A stretch of 62,557 nt of DNA from positions 1 to 62,557 of the forward strand of contig JAWLFC010000007.1 of assembly GCA_041685755.1 (NCBI GenBank). The letters run 5' to 3'. A program made the position numbers and the translations under genes. Of this stretch, positions 7,326 to 15,935 are shown piece by piece; within the stretch, counting starts at the first letter, position 1, and every line of letters starts with the position of its first letter. Origin of the DNA: Sva-07 sp041685755 (GTDB lineage Bacteria; Actinomycetota; Acidimicrobiia; Acidimicrobiales; Ilumatobacteraceae). The notes beneath the pieces were generated by a model. The model ran no database searches and was not told where the DNA came from. It saw only the letters and a list, made by a program, of their open reading frames with translations.

Positions 7326-8284
7326 TCGAGCTGTCGGAGATCCGCTCCGCTGCCGACCGCATCGCCGCCGAAGCGGTGGTGACCCCCGTCGTGCGCTCCG
7401 ACGATCTCGACACCCTGACGGGGGCGACGGTGTTCGCCAAGGACGAGTCCCGACAGCGGGCGGGAGCCTTCAAGTTCCGCGGCGCCTACCACCGGCTCTC
7501 GCTGATCCCCGACGGCGATCGACCCCGCGGGGTGGTCGCCGTGTCGTCGGGCAACCACGGTGCCGCGGTCGCCTGCGCGGCGCACCTGCTCGGGATCCCG
7601 GCGACGATCCACGTGCCCGTCGACGTCGCCGGGGCCAAACGATCGCTGATCGAGCACTTCGGCGCCGACATCGTCACGTTTCCCCGTTCGACGCCCGATC
7701 GGGAGGCCGGCGCCCGGCGACAGGTCGCCGAGACCGGCGCCACCTTCGTGCATCCGTTCGAGGACCCGGCGGTCATGGCGGGCCAGGGGACCGCCGCACT
7801 CGAACTGCACGAGCAGGTCGGCCCGCTCGACGTGCTGCTGGTCCCGATGTCCGGCGGTGGTCTGATGGCCGGCTGCGCGTCGGCGATGCACCAGGTGGAC
7901 CCGGGCTGCGAGCTGATCGGCGTCGAGCCGGCGGCGGCCGACGACACCCGACGATCGCTGGCTGCGGGCCATCCGATCCGGATCGACCAGCCCGACACGA
8001 TCGCCGACGGCCTCGCGGTCACGGCGCCCGGCAACGACACGTTCGCCATCAACCGACGGTTGGTGAGCGACGTCGTCACCGTCACCGACGAACAGCTCGT
8101 CGAGGCGATGCGACTGGCCGCGCGCCTGCTCGACCGACGTCTCGAACCGAGCGGCGTCGCCGGTCTCGCCGCCGTGCTCGACGACCCCGACCGCTACCGC
8201 GGCCGACGAGTCGGCATCATCCTGTCCGGCGGCAACATCGACGACGCCCGGTTCGACGAGCTCACGCTCACACGGTCCACGTGA
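7322..8284 (+). CDS. PLP-dependent threonine/serine dehydratase or racemase-like enzyme
   Basis: This is a fold-type II PLP enzyme of 320 residues. The Schiff-base lysine is Lys-51 in GAFKFRGAYH, the phosphate-side SSGNHGAA loop follows, and the glycine-rich SGGGLMAG loop binds PLP phosphate. The length fits catabolic threonine dehydratase or serine racemase without the ACT regulatory domain of IlvA. The reaction is probably L-Thr to 2-oxobutyrate or L-Ser to pyruvate, or serine racemization; sequence alone does not separate these. It is coupled to the upstream methylase, and its end overlaps the convergent regulator gene by 17 bases. Confidence 0.87.
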   Translation: MIELSEIRSAADRIAAEAVVTPVVRSDDLDTLTGATVFAKDESRQRAGAFKFRGAYHRLSLIPDGDRPRGVVAVSSGNHGAAVACAAHLLGIPATIHVPVDVAGAKRSLIEHFGADIVTFPRSTPDREAGARRQVAETGATFVHPFEDPAVMAGQGTAALELHEQVGPLDVLLVPMSGGGLMAGCASAMHQVDPGCELIGVEPAAADDTRRSLAAGHPIRIDQPDTIADGLAVTAPGNDTFAINRRLVSDVVTVTDEQLVEAMRLAARLLDRRLEPSGVAGLAAVLDDPDRYRGRRVGIILSGGNIDDARFDELTLTRST

Positions 8285-10307
8285 CCGGGTGGAGCGAATC
8301 CACCTCGTACCGGCAGAACGTGCCCGTCTGGACGTGCTGGCGGAGGTGGGAGGCGACCGCAGGGCTCGACGCGGCGAGCCGGTCGAGGGCATAACGGATC
8401 GATCGGGTCACGCTGCCACGCGCCCGTTCGGCGCCGTCGCTCGAGGTTCGGTCACGGCCGCCCAGGCCGACGGCACGGGTCAGTTCGGCGATGAGGTACT
8501 CACGGTCGCGTTCGGCCAGCTCGGCACGGCCGATGTCGTTGTCCGCTCGCGCTGCGGCGATGTCCTCCTCCACGTCGGCCAACCTGCGTCGGTAGGCGTC
8601 CTTGGCCGCGTCGTCGAGCATCGGGACACCGCGGTCGACGGGCGCGGTGACGTCGGCTCCGGCCTCCAGGCGGACCAGGTCGGCAGCGTGGAACTCGCGG
8701 CCGGGCTCCGCCAGCAACCGCTCGACGTACCGAAGACCCTTGAGGTCACGGACGACGGCGACCGACGTGCCGAACCCCACCGTGCGCATGTCGGCGTCGC
8801 GGTGGAACACTCCCTCGGTGTCGGCCGCGGCAACCGGGGTATCGCCGCACGGAGCGTCGAACGTCGCCTCCAGGCGTTCGGCCCACCAGTGAGCGCCGAA
8901 CGACGCCAGCGCATCGCAGGCCGAGCGACGCTCGACCGCCGCCTGGTCGCCGTGCCCGGTCGCCTCCAGACCCTCGGCGAGGACCAGGCGGGCCAGCGCC
9001 GCCTCGAACGGCGCGCCGATCCCGTTCAGCTCGGCAACGGCCAGATTCGACGACTCGATCGAGTGTTCCGGCTGGTCGTCGAGCATCGACAGGCGCGCCC
9101 GTGCGAGGAGGGCGTAGGAACGCAGCACCGGCGACGGGTACCGGTCGGCGACGTCGTCGAGGGCCGACGAGGCGGCCGCGAGGGTGGCGCGGTCCCCTCG
9201 GACGTACGCGATCTGGGCCTGGGCATCGTGGAGCGGAGCCAGGCGCAACGGCCCGAACGGCGGGCGCTCCTTCGAGGGGATGTCGACCGGGTGGTCGATC
9301 GCGTCGGCGATCATCGAGGCGGCCAGCGCGTCGTCACCGCGAGCGAGGTGGACGAGCGCCAGGCCGGGTTGCGGTGACCAGGCGTGCGCGCTCGCCTGGC
9401 GATACGCGTCCTCGGCACCGTCGAGATCGCCGGCGCGCAGGCGGACGTTGCCCAGCTCCACGAGCGGCCAGCCGAACTCCCGGCGCATCCACGGCCGCAG
9501 CTCGTCGCAGGCGGCGATCGCCTCCGCTTCGGCCCGCTCGCAGGTGCCGCTGACCCTGAACACCTCGGCTCGGTGCACGCGACACCGCCCGTGGAGCCCA
9601 CCGAACGCAGCTCCGTGACGCCAGCGCTCCATCACGTCGGTCCACTCGGCGGCGAGATCGGGCATGAGGAGGCCCTGGGCGGCACAGATGATCTCGCAGT
9701 ACATCATCCCTGTCGTGAGCGGGTCGACCGCGCCCGACATGAGCAGCGCTCCGACCTCCTCGAGCAGCTCGAGGCCGAGTTCGACGTCGCCGTCGAAGAT
9801 CGTCAGGCGGGCGATGCAGGTGCGACCGATCACGACCGCCGGCGCGACCCCGAACCGCTCACCGAGCTCGATCGCCCTCGACGCGTGGCGACGCGCCTCG
9901 TCCATCGAGCCGCACATGAAACGTTCGTAGGCGCGGACGAACGCGATGATCGCCCGTGCCGGATGGTCGTCGACCCCCTCGAGGTCCCGCTCGGCGCACC
10001 GCAACCAGCCCCGCACCGGCGCCATCAGCCCGGTGTCCATCATCAGGTACATCGCCACCATGGCAGCGGCGCGGCCGGCCTCGGCGCGCTCGCCGCGCTC
10101 GACGAGCAGCGAGTGCAGATCCTCCCAGGAGCCGACGCAGGCCTCGAAGTCGCCGGCGCCGTAGAAGGCCTCGGCGCGGGCCTCGAGAGCCGCCGGCGAC
10201 GTCGGCGCCTCCTCGGTGTCGAGCACGTCGAGCGCCTGGCGCCACTCGCCGAGCCGGATCGACCGACGCGCCGCGTCCACGCGGTCGTCGAGCGGCTCGG
10301 TCCCCAT
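8268..10307 (-). CDS. large TPR-type protein with C-terminal winged-helix-like domain, probable regulator
   Basis: I recognise no named family for the whole 679-residue protein. Residues about 10–480 are alanine-rich helical repeats of TPR/MalT type, such as LGEWRQALDVLD and LRAGDLDGAEDAYRQA. From about 515 comes a domain seen at the end of actinobacterial signalling proteins. It runs through VRDLKGLRYVERLLAEPGREFHAADL, a coiled coil and VTRSIRYALDRL, and ends HVQTGTFCRYEV. I infer DNA binding for that part. The ATG at 10307 is preferred over 10355 because the longer version would run through a perfect 17-bp palindrome. The divergent cupin gene suggests a regulator–target pair. Confidence 0.7.
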   Translation of the reverse strand: MGTEPLDDRVDAARRSIRLGEWRQALDVLDTEEAPTSPAALEARAEAFYGAGDFEACVGSWEDLHSLLVERGERAEAGRAAAMVAMYLMMDTGLMAPVRGWLRCAERDLEGVDDHPARAIIAFVRAYERFMCGSMDEARRHASRAIELGERFGVAPAVVIGRTCIARLTIFDGDVELGLELLEEVGALLMSGAVDPLTTGMMYCEIICAAQGLLMPDLAAEWTDVMERWRHGAAFGGLHGRCRVHRAEVFRVSGTCERAEAEAIAACDELRPWMRREFGWPLVELGNVRLRAGDLDGAEDAYRQASAHAWSPQPGLALVHLARGDDALAASMIADAIDHPVDIPSKERPPFGPLRLAPLHDAQAQIAYVRGDRATLAAASSALDDVADRYPSPVLRSYALLARARLSMLDDQPEHSIESSNLAVAELNGIGAPFEAALARLVLAEGLEATGHGDQAAVERRSACDALASFGAHWWAERLEATFDAPCGDTPVAAADTEGVFHRDADMRTVGFGTSVAVVRDLKGLRYVERLLAEPGREFHAADLVRLEAGADVTAPVDRGVPMLDDAAKDAYRRRLADVEEDIAAARADNDIGRAELAERDREYLIAELTRAVGLGGRDRTSSDGAERARGSVTRSIRYALDRLAASSPAVASHLRQHVQTGTFCRYEVDSLHPVTWTV

Positions 10308-10316
10308 TGTCGCATT

Positions 10317-10333
10317 GTGACATCGGATGTCAC
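10317..10333. promoter_or_regulatory. 17-bp perfect palindrome, probable operator
   Basis: The sequence GTGACATC, one base, then GATGTCAC is a perfect inverted repeat. It sits in the 86-base gap between the regulator-like gene and the cupin. It overlaps a CACAAT hexamer (10314–10319 on the minus strand) that stands six bases before the regulator's ATG, so binding there could block that promoter. The binding protein is not known; autoregulation by the neighbour is an inference. Confidence 0.6.
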
Positions 10334-10379
10334 GCCCCACTGGTATCCGGACCATCCGGCTCGGACACGTCCCTCGACC

Positions 10380-10385
10380 AAGGAG
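10380..10385 (+). promoter_or_regulatory. ribosome-binding site of the cupin gene
   Basis: AAGGAG lies eight bases before the ATG at 10394 and decides that start. This gene therefore has a leadered mRNA, unlike most unit-leading genes nearby. Confidence 0.75.
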
Positions 10386-10393
10386 ACCACATC

Positions 10394-10774
10394 ATGCACA
10401 TCACGAAGAACGACATCCCGGTGAAGATCGACGCTCCCGGCGCGATCGCCAGGCAGCAGACCGACTTCGGCGCCGCGTTCGGCGTCATGGGGGCGGAGTA
10501 CTTCTCCATGGCCAAGGGGGCCGACCTCGCTCCCCTGCTCGTGGGCCTGCGTGGCGACGTCTGCGATTCGGCCCACTGGGGCTACGTCGTCGAGGGAGCG
10601 GTGACGGTGACCTACAGCGACTCCACGACCGAGCAGTGCGTCACCGGCGACCTGTTCCACTGGCCCGCCGGTCACAGCGTGCGCGTGGACGAGGACGCCG
10701 ACCTCGTGTTGTTCAGCCCGCAGTCGGAGCACACACCCGTCCTCGAGCACCTGAAGTCGAAGATGGGGGTCTGA
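10394..10774 (+). CDS. cupin-domain protein
   Basis: A small soluble single cupin barrel of 126 residues. Core strands include HWGYVVEGAVTVTYSD (cupin motif 1 like, one His) and GDLFHWPAGHSVRVDEDADLVLFSP (motif 2 like, with two His). The metal set therefore seems only partly conserved. Whether it is an enzyme or a ligand-binding protein cannot be said. It is a single-gene unit with a strong ribosome site, divergent from the TPR regulator across the 17-bp palindrome, and so a likely target of that regulator. Confidence 0.8.
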   Translation: MHITKNDIPVKIDAPGAIARQQTDFGAAFGVMGAEYFSMAKGADLAPLLVGLRGDVCDSAHWGYVVEGAVTVTYSDSTTEQCVTGDLFHWPAGHSVRVDEDADLVLFSPQSEHTPVLEHLKSKMGV

Positions 10775-10839
10775 GTCGTCGCGGAAGGCCGAGCGGTCGA
10801 GGTGTCGGCCCGGCCCGATCCGGCGGCCGCGTCAGACCC
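10767..10839. terminator. inverted repeat spanning convergent cupin/priA ends
   Basis: GGGTCTGA (10767–10774, ending with the cupin stop) pairs perfectly with TCAGACCC (10832–10839, starting with the priA stop). An inner pair GGCCGA/TCGGCC (10787–10792 and 10805–10810) lies between. There is no U-tract, so termination activity is a guess. Confidence 0.35.
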
Positions 10840-12592
10840 GGGCGGGGTCCGTCTCGACCCGGATCCGCGACCCGGGCGGGCGCTCGACGGCGTTGAGCGC
10901 GGTGCCGAGGGTGACCCAGTCGGTGGCCCGAACGAGAAACCGGTCGGCACCGTCGCCGCCGACCTGCACCTCGGCGGGCAGCTGCGCCACCAGGTCGGCC
11001 GAACCGGCACCGGACACCACGGCGAGCGCCCCGAACGGCGGCAGGCCCAGCATCTGGCGTCGGGCCCGCTCGCCGTCGAGGATCCGGGCCGGATCTCCGG
11101 CAGTGGCGGCGACGATCACGTCGTGGTCGGGCGAGAAGGTCTGGATCATCACCTCGGGCGCCAGGCGCCCGGCCCGCACGATCAGGGCCAACGACTGCTC
11201 GCTCGCACGGTAGCGAGGGGCCAACATCTCGGAGTCGAACTCCAAGAACGCGACCACGTCGGCGCCCGACACCCGGTGCAGCACGGCCTCGGTTCCGACG
11301 TAGACCCCCGCGCGGGCCGGAGGATCGGTGTCGGTTCCGGTCACCGACACCACCGGACGCGCGGCCGCCGCTTCCAGTTCCTCGCGCAGCCGGGTGACGC
11401 CGGGGCGGAGGTTGGCGAAACGGCTCGCCGAGCAGACCTGACACACCGGCGGTCGGACGGTCGAGCAGCGCCGGCAGCGCAGGCGGCCGTCGTCGTCGAG
11501 CCCGACGGCGGCGTCGCATCGTTCGCAGCGGATCAGTGCCCGACACGACCGGCACGCGAGCACCCGTGCCCGACCCGTGATGTTGCTGACGCACACGACG
11601 GTCGAATCCGGGTCACGCAACCGCTCGATCAGCGCGGAGGTGACCAGCGAGCGCTTCCACGGATCCTCGTCTCGACGGTCGACCACGGTCACGCGCGGCC
11701 ACCCCGCCCGCTCCCGGTCGGCCGGTGGATGCACCACGCCGCGATCACCGGCGTCGTCGACCACTGCCGTGAGCGTCGGCGTCGGTGACACCAGCACGAA
11801 CGGGACGCCTGCGCGCCGGCACCGCTCGACCACCACGTCGCGTGCGTGCCACGTCGGGGTGCGTTCGTTCTGCAGCGCCTCGTCGTGTTCGTCGATCACC
11901 ACGGCGGCGGCGAGCCCGGCGCACGGCGCCCACGCCGCGGTCCGGGTACCGATCACGACGTCGACGCCCCCGGCCGCAGCCGCCCAGTCCTCCGGGACCA
12001 CGGCCACCGTCAGCCCCGCTCGCCGCAGCCGCGCGGCGAGGAGCGCGACTGCCGCGTGCTCGGGTGCGACCACGAGCACCGGCCCGCACCCGACCGCCGC
12101 CAGCACCGTGGGCATCACGTCGACACGTGGTGCCAGACGGAGCACTCCCCCGCCGGCGGCGAGCAGGTCGCGCGTCGCCGGCGAGCTCGGGGCGGGTGTC
12201 GCCCCCGATCTGCGGTCCGCCGGCAGCCGCGCCACCGCCCGGCCCGGCGACGCCGTGACCAGGAACGGCCGGATCCGCCTCGCCGCCCACCGGACACTGG
12301 CCCAGTCGGCGAGGCCGAAGATCTCCTCCGACGGCCCGTGGCCGGTGACCTTGGCGATGGGTTTGAGGGAGTCGAGTGAACGCCCGTCCGACGGTTCGGG
12401 GCCGACCGACGCGACCCATCCGCCGATGCGACGCCCGTGGAGTTCCACGCGCACGATCGTGCCCACCGCGACCGCCTCTGCGAGGTCGGGTGGGATCAGG
12501 TAGTCGAAGCGCTTGTCGAGCCCGGTGACGTCGGGAACGACCGTGGCGACCTTCACCGTGACGACCTTCACCGTTGCGGCGACGGTCGCCAC
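10832..12592 (-). CDS. priA: degenerate primosomal protein N' (PriA), probably helicase-dead
   Basis: PriA restarts stalled forks in most bacteria. The 586-residue protein keeps the N-terminal fork-binding domain (FDYLIPP... VRVELHGRRIGGWV), the VSPTPTLT strand and the zinc module with cysteine pairs (CRSC, CERC, CRRC, CQVC). The Walker A GxxGxGKT loop is absent, and the DEEH box reads DEHD. It is therefore unlikely to hydrolyse ATP, as reported for actinobacterial PriA-like proteins, and is also shorter than the ~730 residues of E. coli PriA. It starts at GTG four bases after metK, in the usual actinobacterial position; several in-frame GTG codons make the exact start uncertain. Confidence 0.85.
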   Translation of the reverse strand: MATVAATVKVVTVKVATVVPDVTGLDKRFDYLIPPDLAEAVAVGTIVRVELHGRRIGGWVASVGPEPSDGRSLDSLKPIAKVTGHGPSEEIFGLADWASVRWAARRIRPFLVTASPGRAVARLPADRRSGATPAPSSPATRDLLAAGGGVLRLAPRVDVMPTVLAAVGCGPVLVVAPEHAAVALLAARLRRAGLTVAVVPEDWAAAAGGVDVVIGTRTAAWAPCAGLAAAVVIDEHDEALQNERTPTWHARDVVVERCRRAGVPFVLVSPTPTLTAVVDDAGDRGVVHPPADRERAGWPRVTVVDRRDEDPWKRSLVTSALIERLRDPDSTVVCVSNITGRARVLACRSCRALIRCERCDAAVGLDDDGRLRCRRCSTVRPPVCQVCSASRFANLRPGVTRLREELEAAAARPVVSVTGTDTDPPARAGVYVGTEAVLHRVSGADVVAFLEFDSEMLAPRYRASEQSLALIVRAGRLAPEVMIQTFSPDHDVIVAATAGDPARILDGERARRQMLGLPPFGALAVVSGAGSADLVAQLPAEVQVGGDGADRFLVRATDWVTLGTALNAVERPPGSRIRVETDPARV

Positions 12593-12596
12593 CGAC

Positions 12597-13784
12597 TCAG
12601 ACGCCGACCGCGCTCTCGAAGTCGTCGAGGCGGCTCAGTTCCTCCCACGGGAAGCCCTCGCGGCCGAAGTGTCCGTAGGCCGCCGACCGCTTGTAGATCG
12701 GACGCTTGAGGTCGAGGTCGCGCACGATCGCTCCCGGGCGCAGATCGAACACGGCGCGCACCGACTTCTCGATGAGTGCCGGGTCGACGTGCGACGTGCC
12801 GAAGGTCTCGACGAGGATGCTCATCGGCTGCGCCATGCCGATCGCGTACGCCAGCTGCACCTCGCAGCGATCGGCGGCACCCGACGCCACGACGTGCTTG
12901 GCGACCCAGCGTCCGGCATAGGCACCGGAACGGTCGACCTTGCTCGGGTCCTTGCCCGAGAACGCTCCGCCCCCGTGGCGGCCCATCCCGCCGTAGGTGT
13001 CGACGATGATCTTGCGACCGGTGAGACCGGCGTCGGCGAACGGACCACCGCGCACGAACTGGCCGGTGGGGTTGACGTAGATCTCGTACTCGTCGTCGGC
13101 GAACTTCTCCGGGATGATCGGCCGGATCACCTGGTCGATGAGGTCGGGACGGATCACGGTGTCGCGGTCGACGCCGTCCTGGTGCTGGGTGCTGATCAGC
13201 ACCGCCTTGAGCGCGACGGGCCAGCCGTTGTGGTACTCGAAGGTCACCTGCGTCTTGCCGTCCGGACGCAGGTACGGCACCTGGCCGGACTTGCGGACCT
13301 CGGCGAGACGCTCGGACAGCCGGTGCGCCGTCCAGATCGGCAGGGGCATCAGGTCGTCGGTCTCGTTGCAGGCGTAGCCGAACATCATGCCCTGGTCGCC
13401 TGCACCCTGGAGGTTGAGCTGGTCCTCACCGGACCGTCCGCCGCGCACCTCCTCGCTGGTGTCGACACCCTGGGCGATGTCGGGGCTCTGCTCGTCGATC
13501 GACACGATCACGCCGCAGGTGTTGCCGTCGAAACCGAAGAGGGCGTTGTCGTAGCCGATGCCGTTGATCGTCTCGCGGGCGATCCTGGGGATGTCGACGT
13601 AGGCCGTGGTCGTGATCTCACCGGCGATCACGCACAAACCGGTCGTCAGCAACGTCTCACAGGCCACCCGACCCTCGGGATCCTCGGTGAGGATCGCGTC
13701 GAGCACAGCGTCGGACACCTGGTCGGCCATCTTGTCGGGATGGCCCTCGGTGACGCTTTCGGAGGTGAACGTGTACGTGCTCAT
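12597..13784 (-). CDS. metK: S-adenosylmethionine synthase
   Basis: MetK makes SAM from methionine and ATP. The 395-residue protein begins with FTSESVTEGHPDKMADQVSDAVLD and contains GAGDQGMMFGYAC and the phosphate loop GGGAFSGKDPSKVDRS, full length for the family. Its ATG overlaps the coaBC stop (ATGA). No SAM riboswitch is present, since there is no leader. Expression is tied to the gmk-rpoZ-coaBC unit. Confidence 0.98.
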   Translation of the reverse strand: MSTYTFTSESVTEGHPDKMADQVSDAVLDAILTEDPEGRVACETLLTTGLCVIAGEITTTAYVDIPRIARETINGIGYDNALFGFDGNTCGVIVSIDEQSPDIAQGVDTSEEVRGGRSGEDQLNLQGAGDQGMMFGYACNETDDLMPLPIWTAHRLSERLAEVRKSGQVPYLRPDGKTQVTFEYHNGWPVALKAVLISTQHQDGVDRDTVIRPDLIDQVIRPIIPEKFADDEYEIYVNPTGQFVRGGPFADAGLTGRKIIVDTYGGMGRHGGGAFSGKDPSKVDRSGAYAGRWVAKHVVASGAADRCEVQLAYAIGMAQPMSILVETFGTSHVDPALIEKSVRAVFDLRPGAIVRDLDLKRPIYKRSAAYGHFGREGFPWEELSRLDDFESAVGV

Positions 13785-14989
13785 GCAGATTCCTGTCGAT
13801 GTCGGGAGCGAATGGAGACGATGGTGTCGATGACGGCCCGAGCGACATCTCGCTTCGATGCGAGGTCGATCTCGACAGGCTCCGCGTCGGGCCGCAACAG
13901 CGTAACCGCGTTCGTGTCGTGGGCGAAGCCGACCCGGGGCGCACCGACGTCGTTGGCGACGACGAGGTCGAGATGCTTCGAACGCAGCTTGTCGGTGGCA
14001 TTGGCGACGAGGTCGTCGGTCTCGGCGGCGAACCCGACGAGCACCTGGCCCGACCGCTTGCGGGCGCCGAGTCCGGCGAGGATGTCAGGAGTCGGTTCGA
14101 GGACGATCTCGGGCGCGCCGTCGCGCTTCTTCAGTTTCCCGTCGGCAGCCGCCGTGGGTCGGAAGTCGGCGACGGCTGCACACATGACGATGACGTCGTG
14201 GTCGGCGGCAGCGGCGTGCATGGCGTCGTGCATCTCCGCGGCGGTCTCGACGGCAACGACCTCGACCCCGCTCGGCGCCGGCAACGACACCGTCGACACG
14301 AGCATCACCGTCGCGCCCCGCGCGGCCGCTTCGGCGGCGACGGCGTAGCCCTGCTTGCCGGAACTGCGGTTGGCGATCACCCGGACGGCATCGATCGGCT
14401 CACGCGTGCCACCGGCCGACACCACCACTCGCACGCCGTCGAGATCGCGGGGTCCGAGGATCCGCTCGGCGGCCTCGACGATCGTCGCCGGATCGGCCAG
14501 ACGTCCGGCCCCGACATCACCGCCGGCGAGACGACCCGACTCCGGATCGACGACGTGGACCCCGCGCTCGCGGAGCACTGCGAGGTTCTCCACGACGCTG
14601 GGGTGTTCCCACATCTCGGTGTGCATCGCCGGGCACACGAGCACCGGCGCCCGAGTGGCGATCAGGGTGTTGGTGAGCAGATCGGTCGACAGCCCCATCC
14701 GGTACGCCGCCACCAGCCGGGCGGTCGCCGGCGCCACGATGATCAGATCCGCGCCCTGGCCGATCCTGGTGTGCGGAATCGGCGTGGTCGGGTTGTCCCA
14801 CAGTTCGGTCTGGACCGGCTCGGACGCCAGTGCGCTGAGCGTGGTCCGACCGATGAAGTGTTCGGCGCCCTCGGTCATGATCGGCACGACGTGGGCGCCG
14901 GCGTCGACGAGGCGACGGCAGACCTCGACCGCCTTGTAGGCGGCGATCCCCCCGGTCACCCCCAGCACGATCCGTTTACCGGCGAGCAT
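13781..14989 (-). CDS. coaBC: bifunctional phosphopantothenoylcysteine decarboxylase/synthetase
   Basis: CoaBC performs two coenzyme A steps: ligating cysteine to 4'-phosphopantothenate and decarboxylating the product. The N-terminal flavodoxin-like CoaC half (about 1–185) has VTGGIAAYKAVEV and the CPAMHTEMW substrate loop. The C-terminal CoaB half has the SAGGTREPIDAVR and NRSSGKQGYA loops, the KLKK motif and FAAET. Length is 402 residues from the ATG at 14989. The long open frame upstream of that ATG belongs to shadows of rpoZ and gmk. Confidence 0.96.
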   Translation of the reverse strand: MLAGKRIVLGVTGGIAAYKAVEVCRRLVDAGAHVVPIMTEGAEHFIGRTTLSALASEPVQTELWDNPTTPIPHTRIGQGADLIIVAPATARLVAAYRMGLSTDLLTNTLIATRAPVLVCPAMHTEMWEHPSVVENLAVLRERGVHVVDPESGRLAGGDVGAGRLADPATIVEAAERILGPRDLDGVRVVVSAGGTREPIDAVRVIANRSSGKQGYAVAAEAAARGATVMLVSTVSLPAPSGVEVVAVETAAEMHDAMHAAAADHDVIVMCAAVADFRPTAAADGKLKKRDGAPEIVLEPTPDILAGLGARKRSGQVLVGFAAETDDLVANATDKLRSKHLDLVVANDVGAPRVGFAHDTNAVTLLRPDAEPVEIDLASKRDVARAVIDTIVSIRSRHRQESA

Positions 14990-15027
14990 CGGTCCGCTTC
15001 CGATCGCTGGCGGGCGACGACCGACGG

Positions 15028-15372
15028 TCAGTCCGCCGACTCGGCGGCCGCGGCGGCAGCCGCGTCGGCCATCGCCTGTGCCTCGGCCTCGGCGTCGAAC
15101 TCCTCGTCGGGGAGCTCGGGCTCCTCGGGTGCCTCGGTCCAGACGATCTTGTGAGCGGAGATCTCCTCGAAGGCGATCGACAGCGGCTTTCGTGACACCG
15201 ACGAGACCTGCGGCGGGATCATGTGGCCCAGCCCGTCGCCGAGCTGGCCGAAGTACGAGTTGATGTTGCGCGCCCGGCGAGCCGCCAGCGTGACCAGCGT
15301 GAACTTCGAGTCGACCGTGTCGAGCAGATCCTCGATCGGTGGGTTGATCATCGTGTCGTGGTCGAGCGCCAT
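15028..15372 (-). CDS. rpoZ: DNA-directed RNA polymerase omega subunit
   Basis: Omega helps fold and hold the beta' subunit. The 114-residue protein has the family core: MINPPIEDLL, then SKFTLVTLAARRARNIN and KPLSIAFEEI. An Ala/Glu-rich C-terminal tail replaces the actinobacterial MEYG-type end. It lies 12 bases after gmk. A TAGACT hexamer made from the gmk stop codon stands nine bases upstream of the ATG. Confidence 0.95.
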   Translation of the reverse strand: MALDHDTMINPPIEDLLDTVDSKFTLVTLAARRARNINSYFGQLGDGLGHMIPPQVSSVSRKPLSIAFEEISAHKIVWTEAPEEPELPDEEFDAEAEAQAMADAAAAAAAESAD

Positions 15373-15381
15373 AGTGGCCGA

Positions 15382-15387
15382 AGTCTA
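15382..15387 (-). promoter_or_regulatory. -10 element TAGACT overlapping gmk stop, before rpoZ
   Basis: The gmk stop codon TAG forms the first half of TAGACT. The rpoZ ATG follows after nine bases without a clear ribosome site. It is a candidate internal promoter for rpoZ. Confidence 0.4.
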
Positions 15388-15921
15388 CCGTGCGCGAGCG
15401 GATTCGATGAGCGCCAGCATCTCCTCGATCGTGGCGTCGAGGTCGTCGTTGACGACGATGTGGTCGGCGAGCGAGCGACCGATCGGCTCTTCGACCTCGG
15501 CCTTCTTCAGCCGGGCGAGCACCTTGTCGCCGGGATCGCCACGACCGCGCAACCGGCGTTCCTGCTCTTCGCGTGACGGCGGCACCACGAACAGCAGCAG
15601 CGCGTCGGGGAAGAGACGCTTCACCTGCTGGGCACCGTCGACCTCGATCTCCAACACCACGTCCTGGTCGCTGTCGGGCGACGGGATCGGGGTGCCGTAG
15701 TAGTTGCCGAGGAACTCGGTCCACTCCAGGAATCCACCGTCTCTGATGCGTCGTTCGAAGCTGGTGGTGTCGGTGAACACGTAGGCGTCCTCGGATTCCG
15801 ACGGCCGCCGCTGGCGCGTGGTCCACGAGCGGCTCAACCACAGCTGGGGATCCCGACGCACCAGCGCGTCGACGATGGTGCCCTTGCCGACCCCGCCAGG
15901 ACCGGACACGACGATGATCAC
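15385..15921 (-). CDS. gmk: guanylate kinase
   Basis: Gmk phosphorylates GMP to GDP. The 178 residues show the P-loop GPGGVGKGT (Gly replaces the usual Ser), SRSWTTRQRRPSE for GMP binding, and GNYYGTP. The GTG start at 15921 is 14 bases after the mihF stop. mihF-gmk-rpoZ is the standard actinobacterial order. Confidence 0.96.
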   Translation of the reverse strand: MIIVVSGPGGVGKGTIVDALVRRDPQLWLSRSWTTRQRRPSESEDAYVFTDTTSFERRIRDGGFLEWTEFLGNYYGTPIPSPDSDQDVVLEIEVDGAQQVKRLFPDALLLFVVPPSREEQERRLRGRGDPGDKVLARLKKAEVEEPIGRSLADHIVVNDDLDATIEEMLALIESARAR

Positions 15922-15935
15922 GACCGCGTCGGCGA

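Noticed and set aside
7322..8284. Calling the dehydratase ilvA
   Set aside because: The protein ends near residue 320 and lacks the C-terminal ACT-like regulatory domain of biosynthetic IlvA, so a more general name is used.
6704..8392. The upstream 560 codons of a 742-codon minus-strand frame ending in def
   Set aside because: They are antisense to the methylase and dehydratase. Def starts at 6703 with a proper promoter hexamer.
13785..13830. A SAM riboswitch before metK
   Set aside because: metK overlaps the coaBC stop codon, so there is no leader in which a riboswitch could fold.
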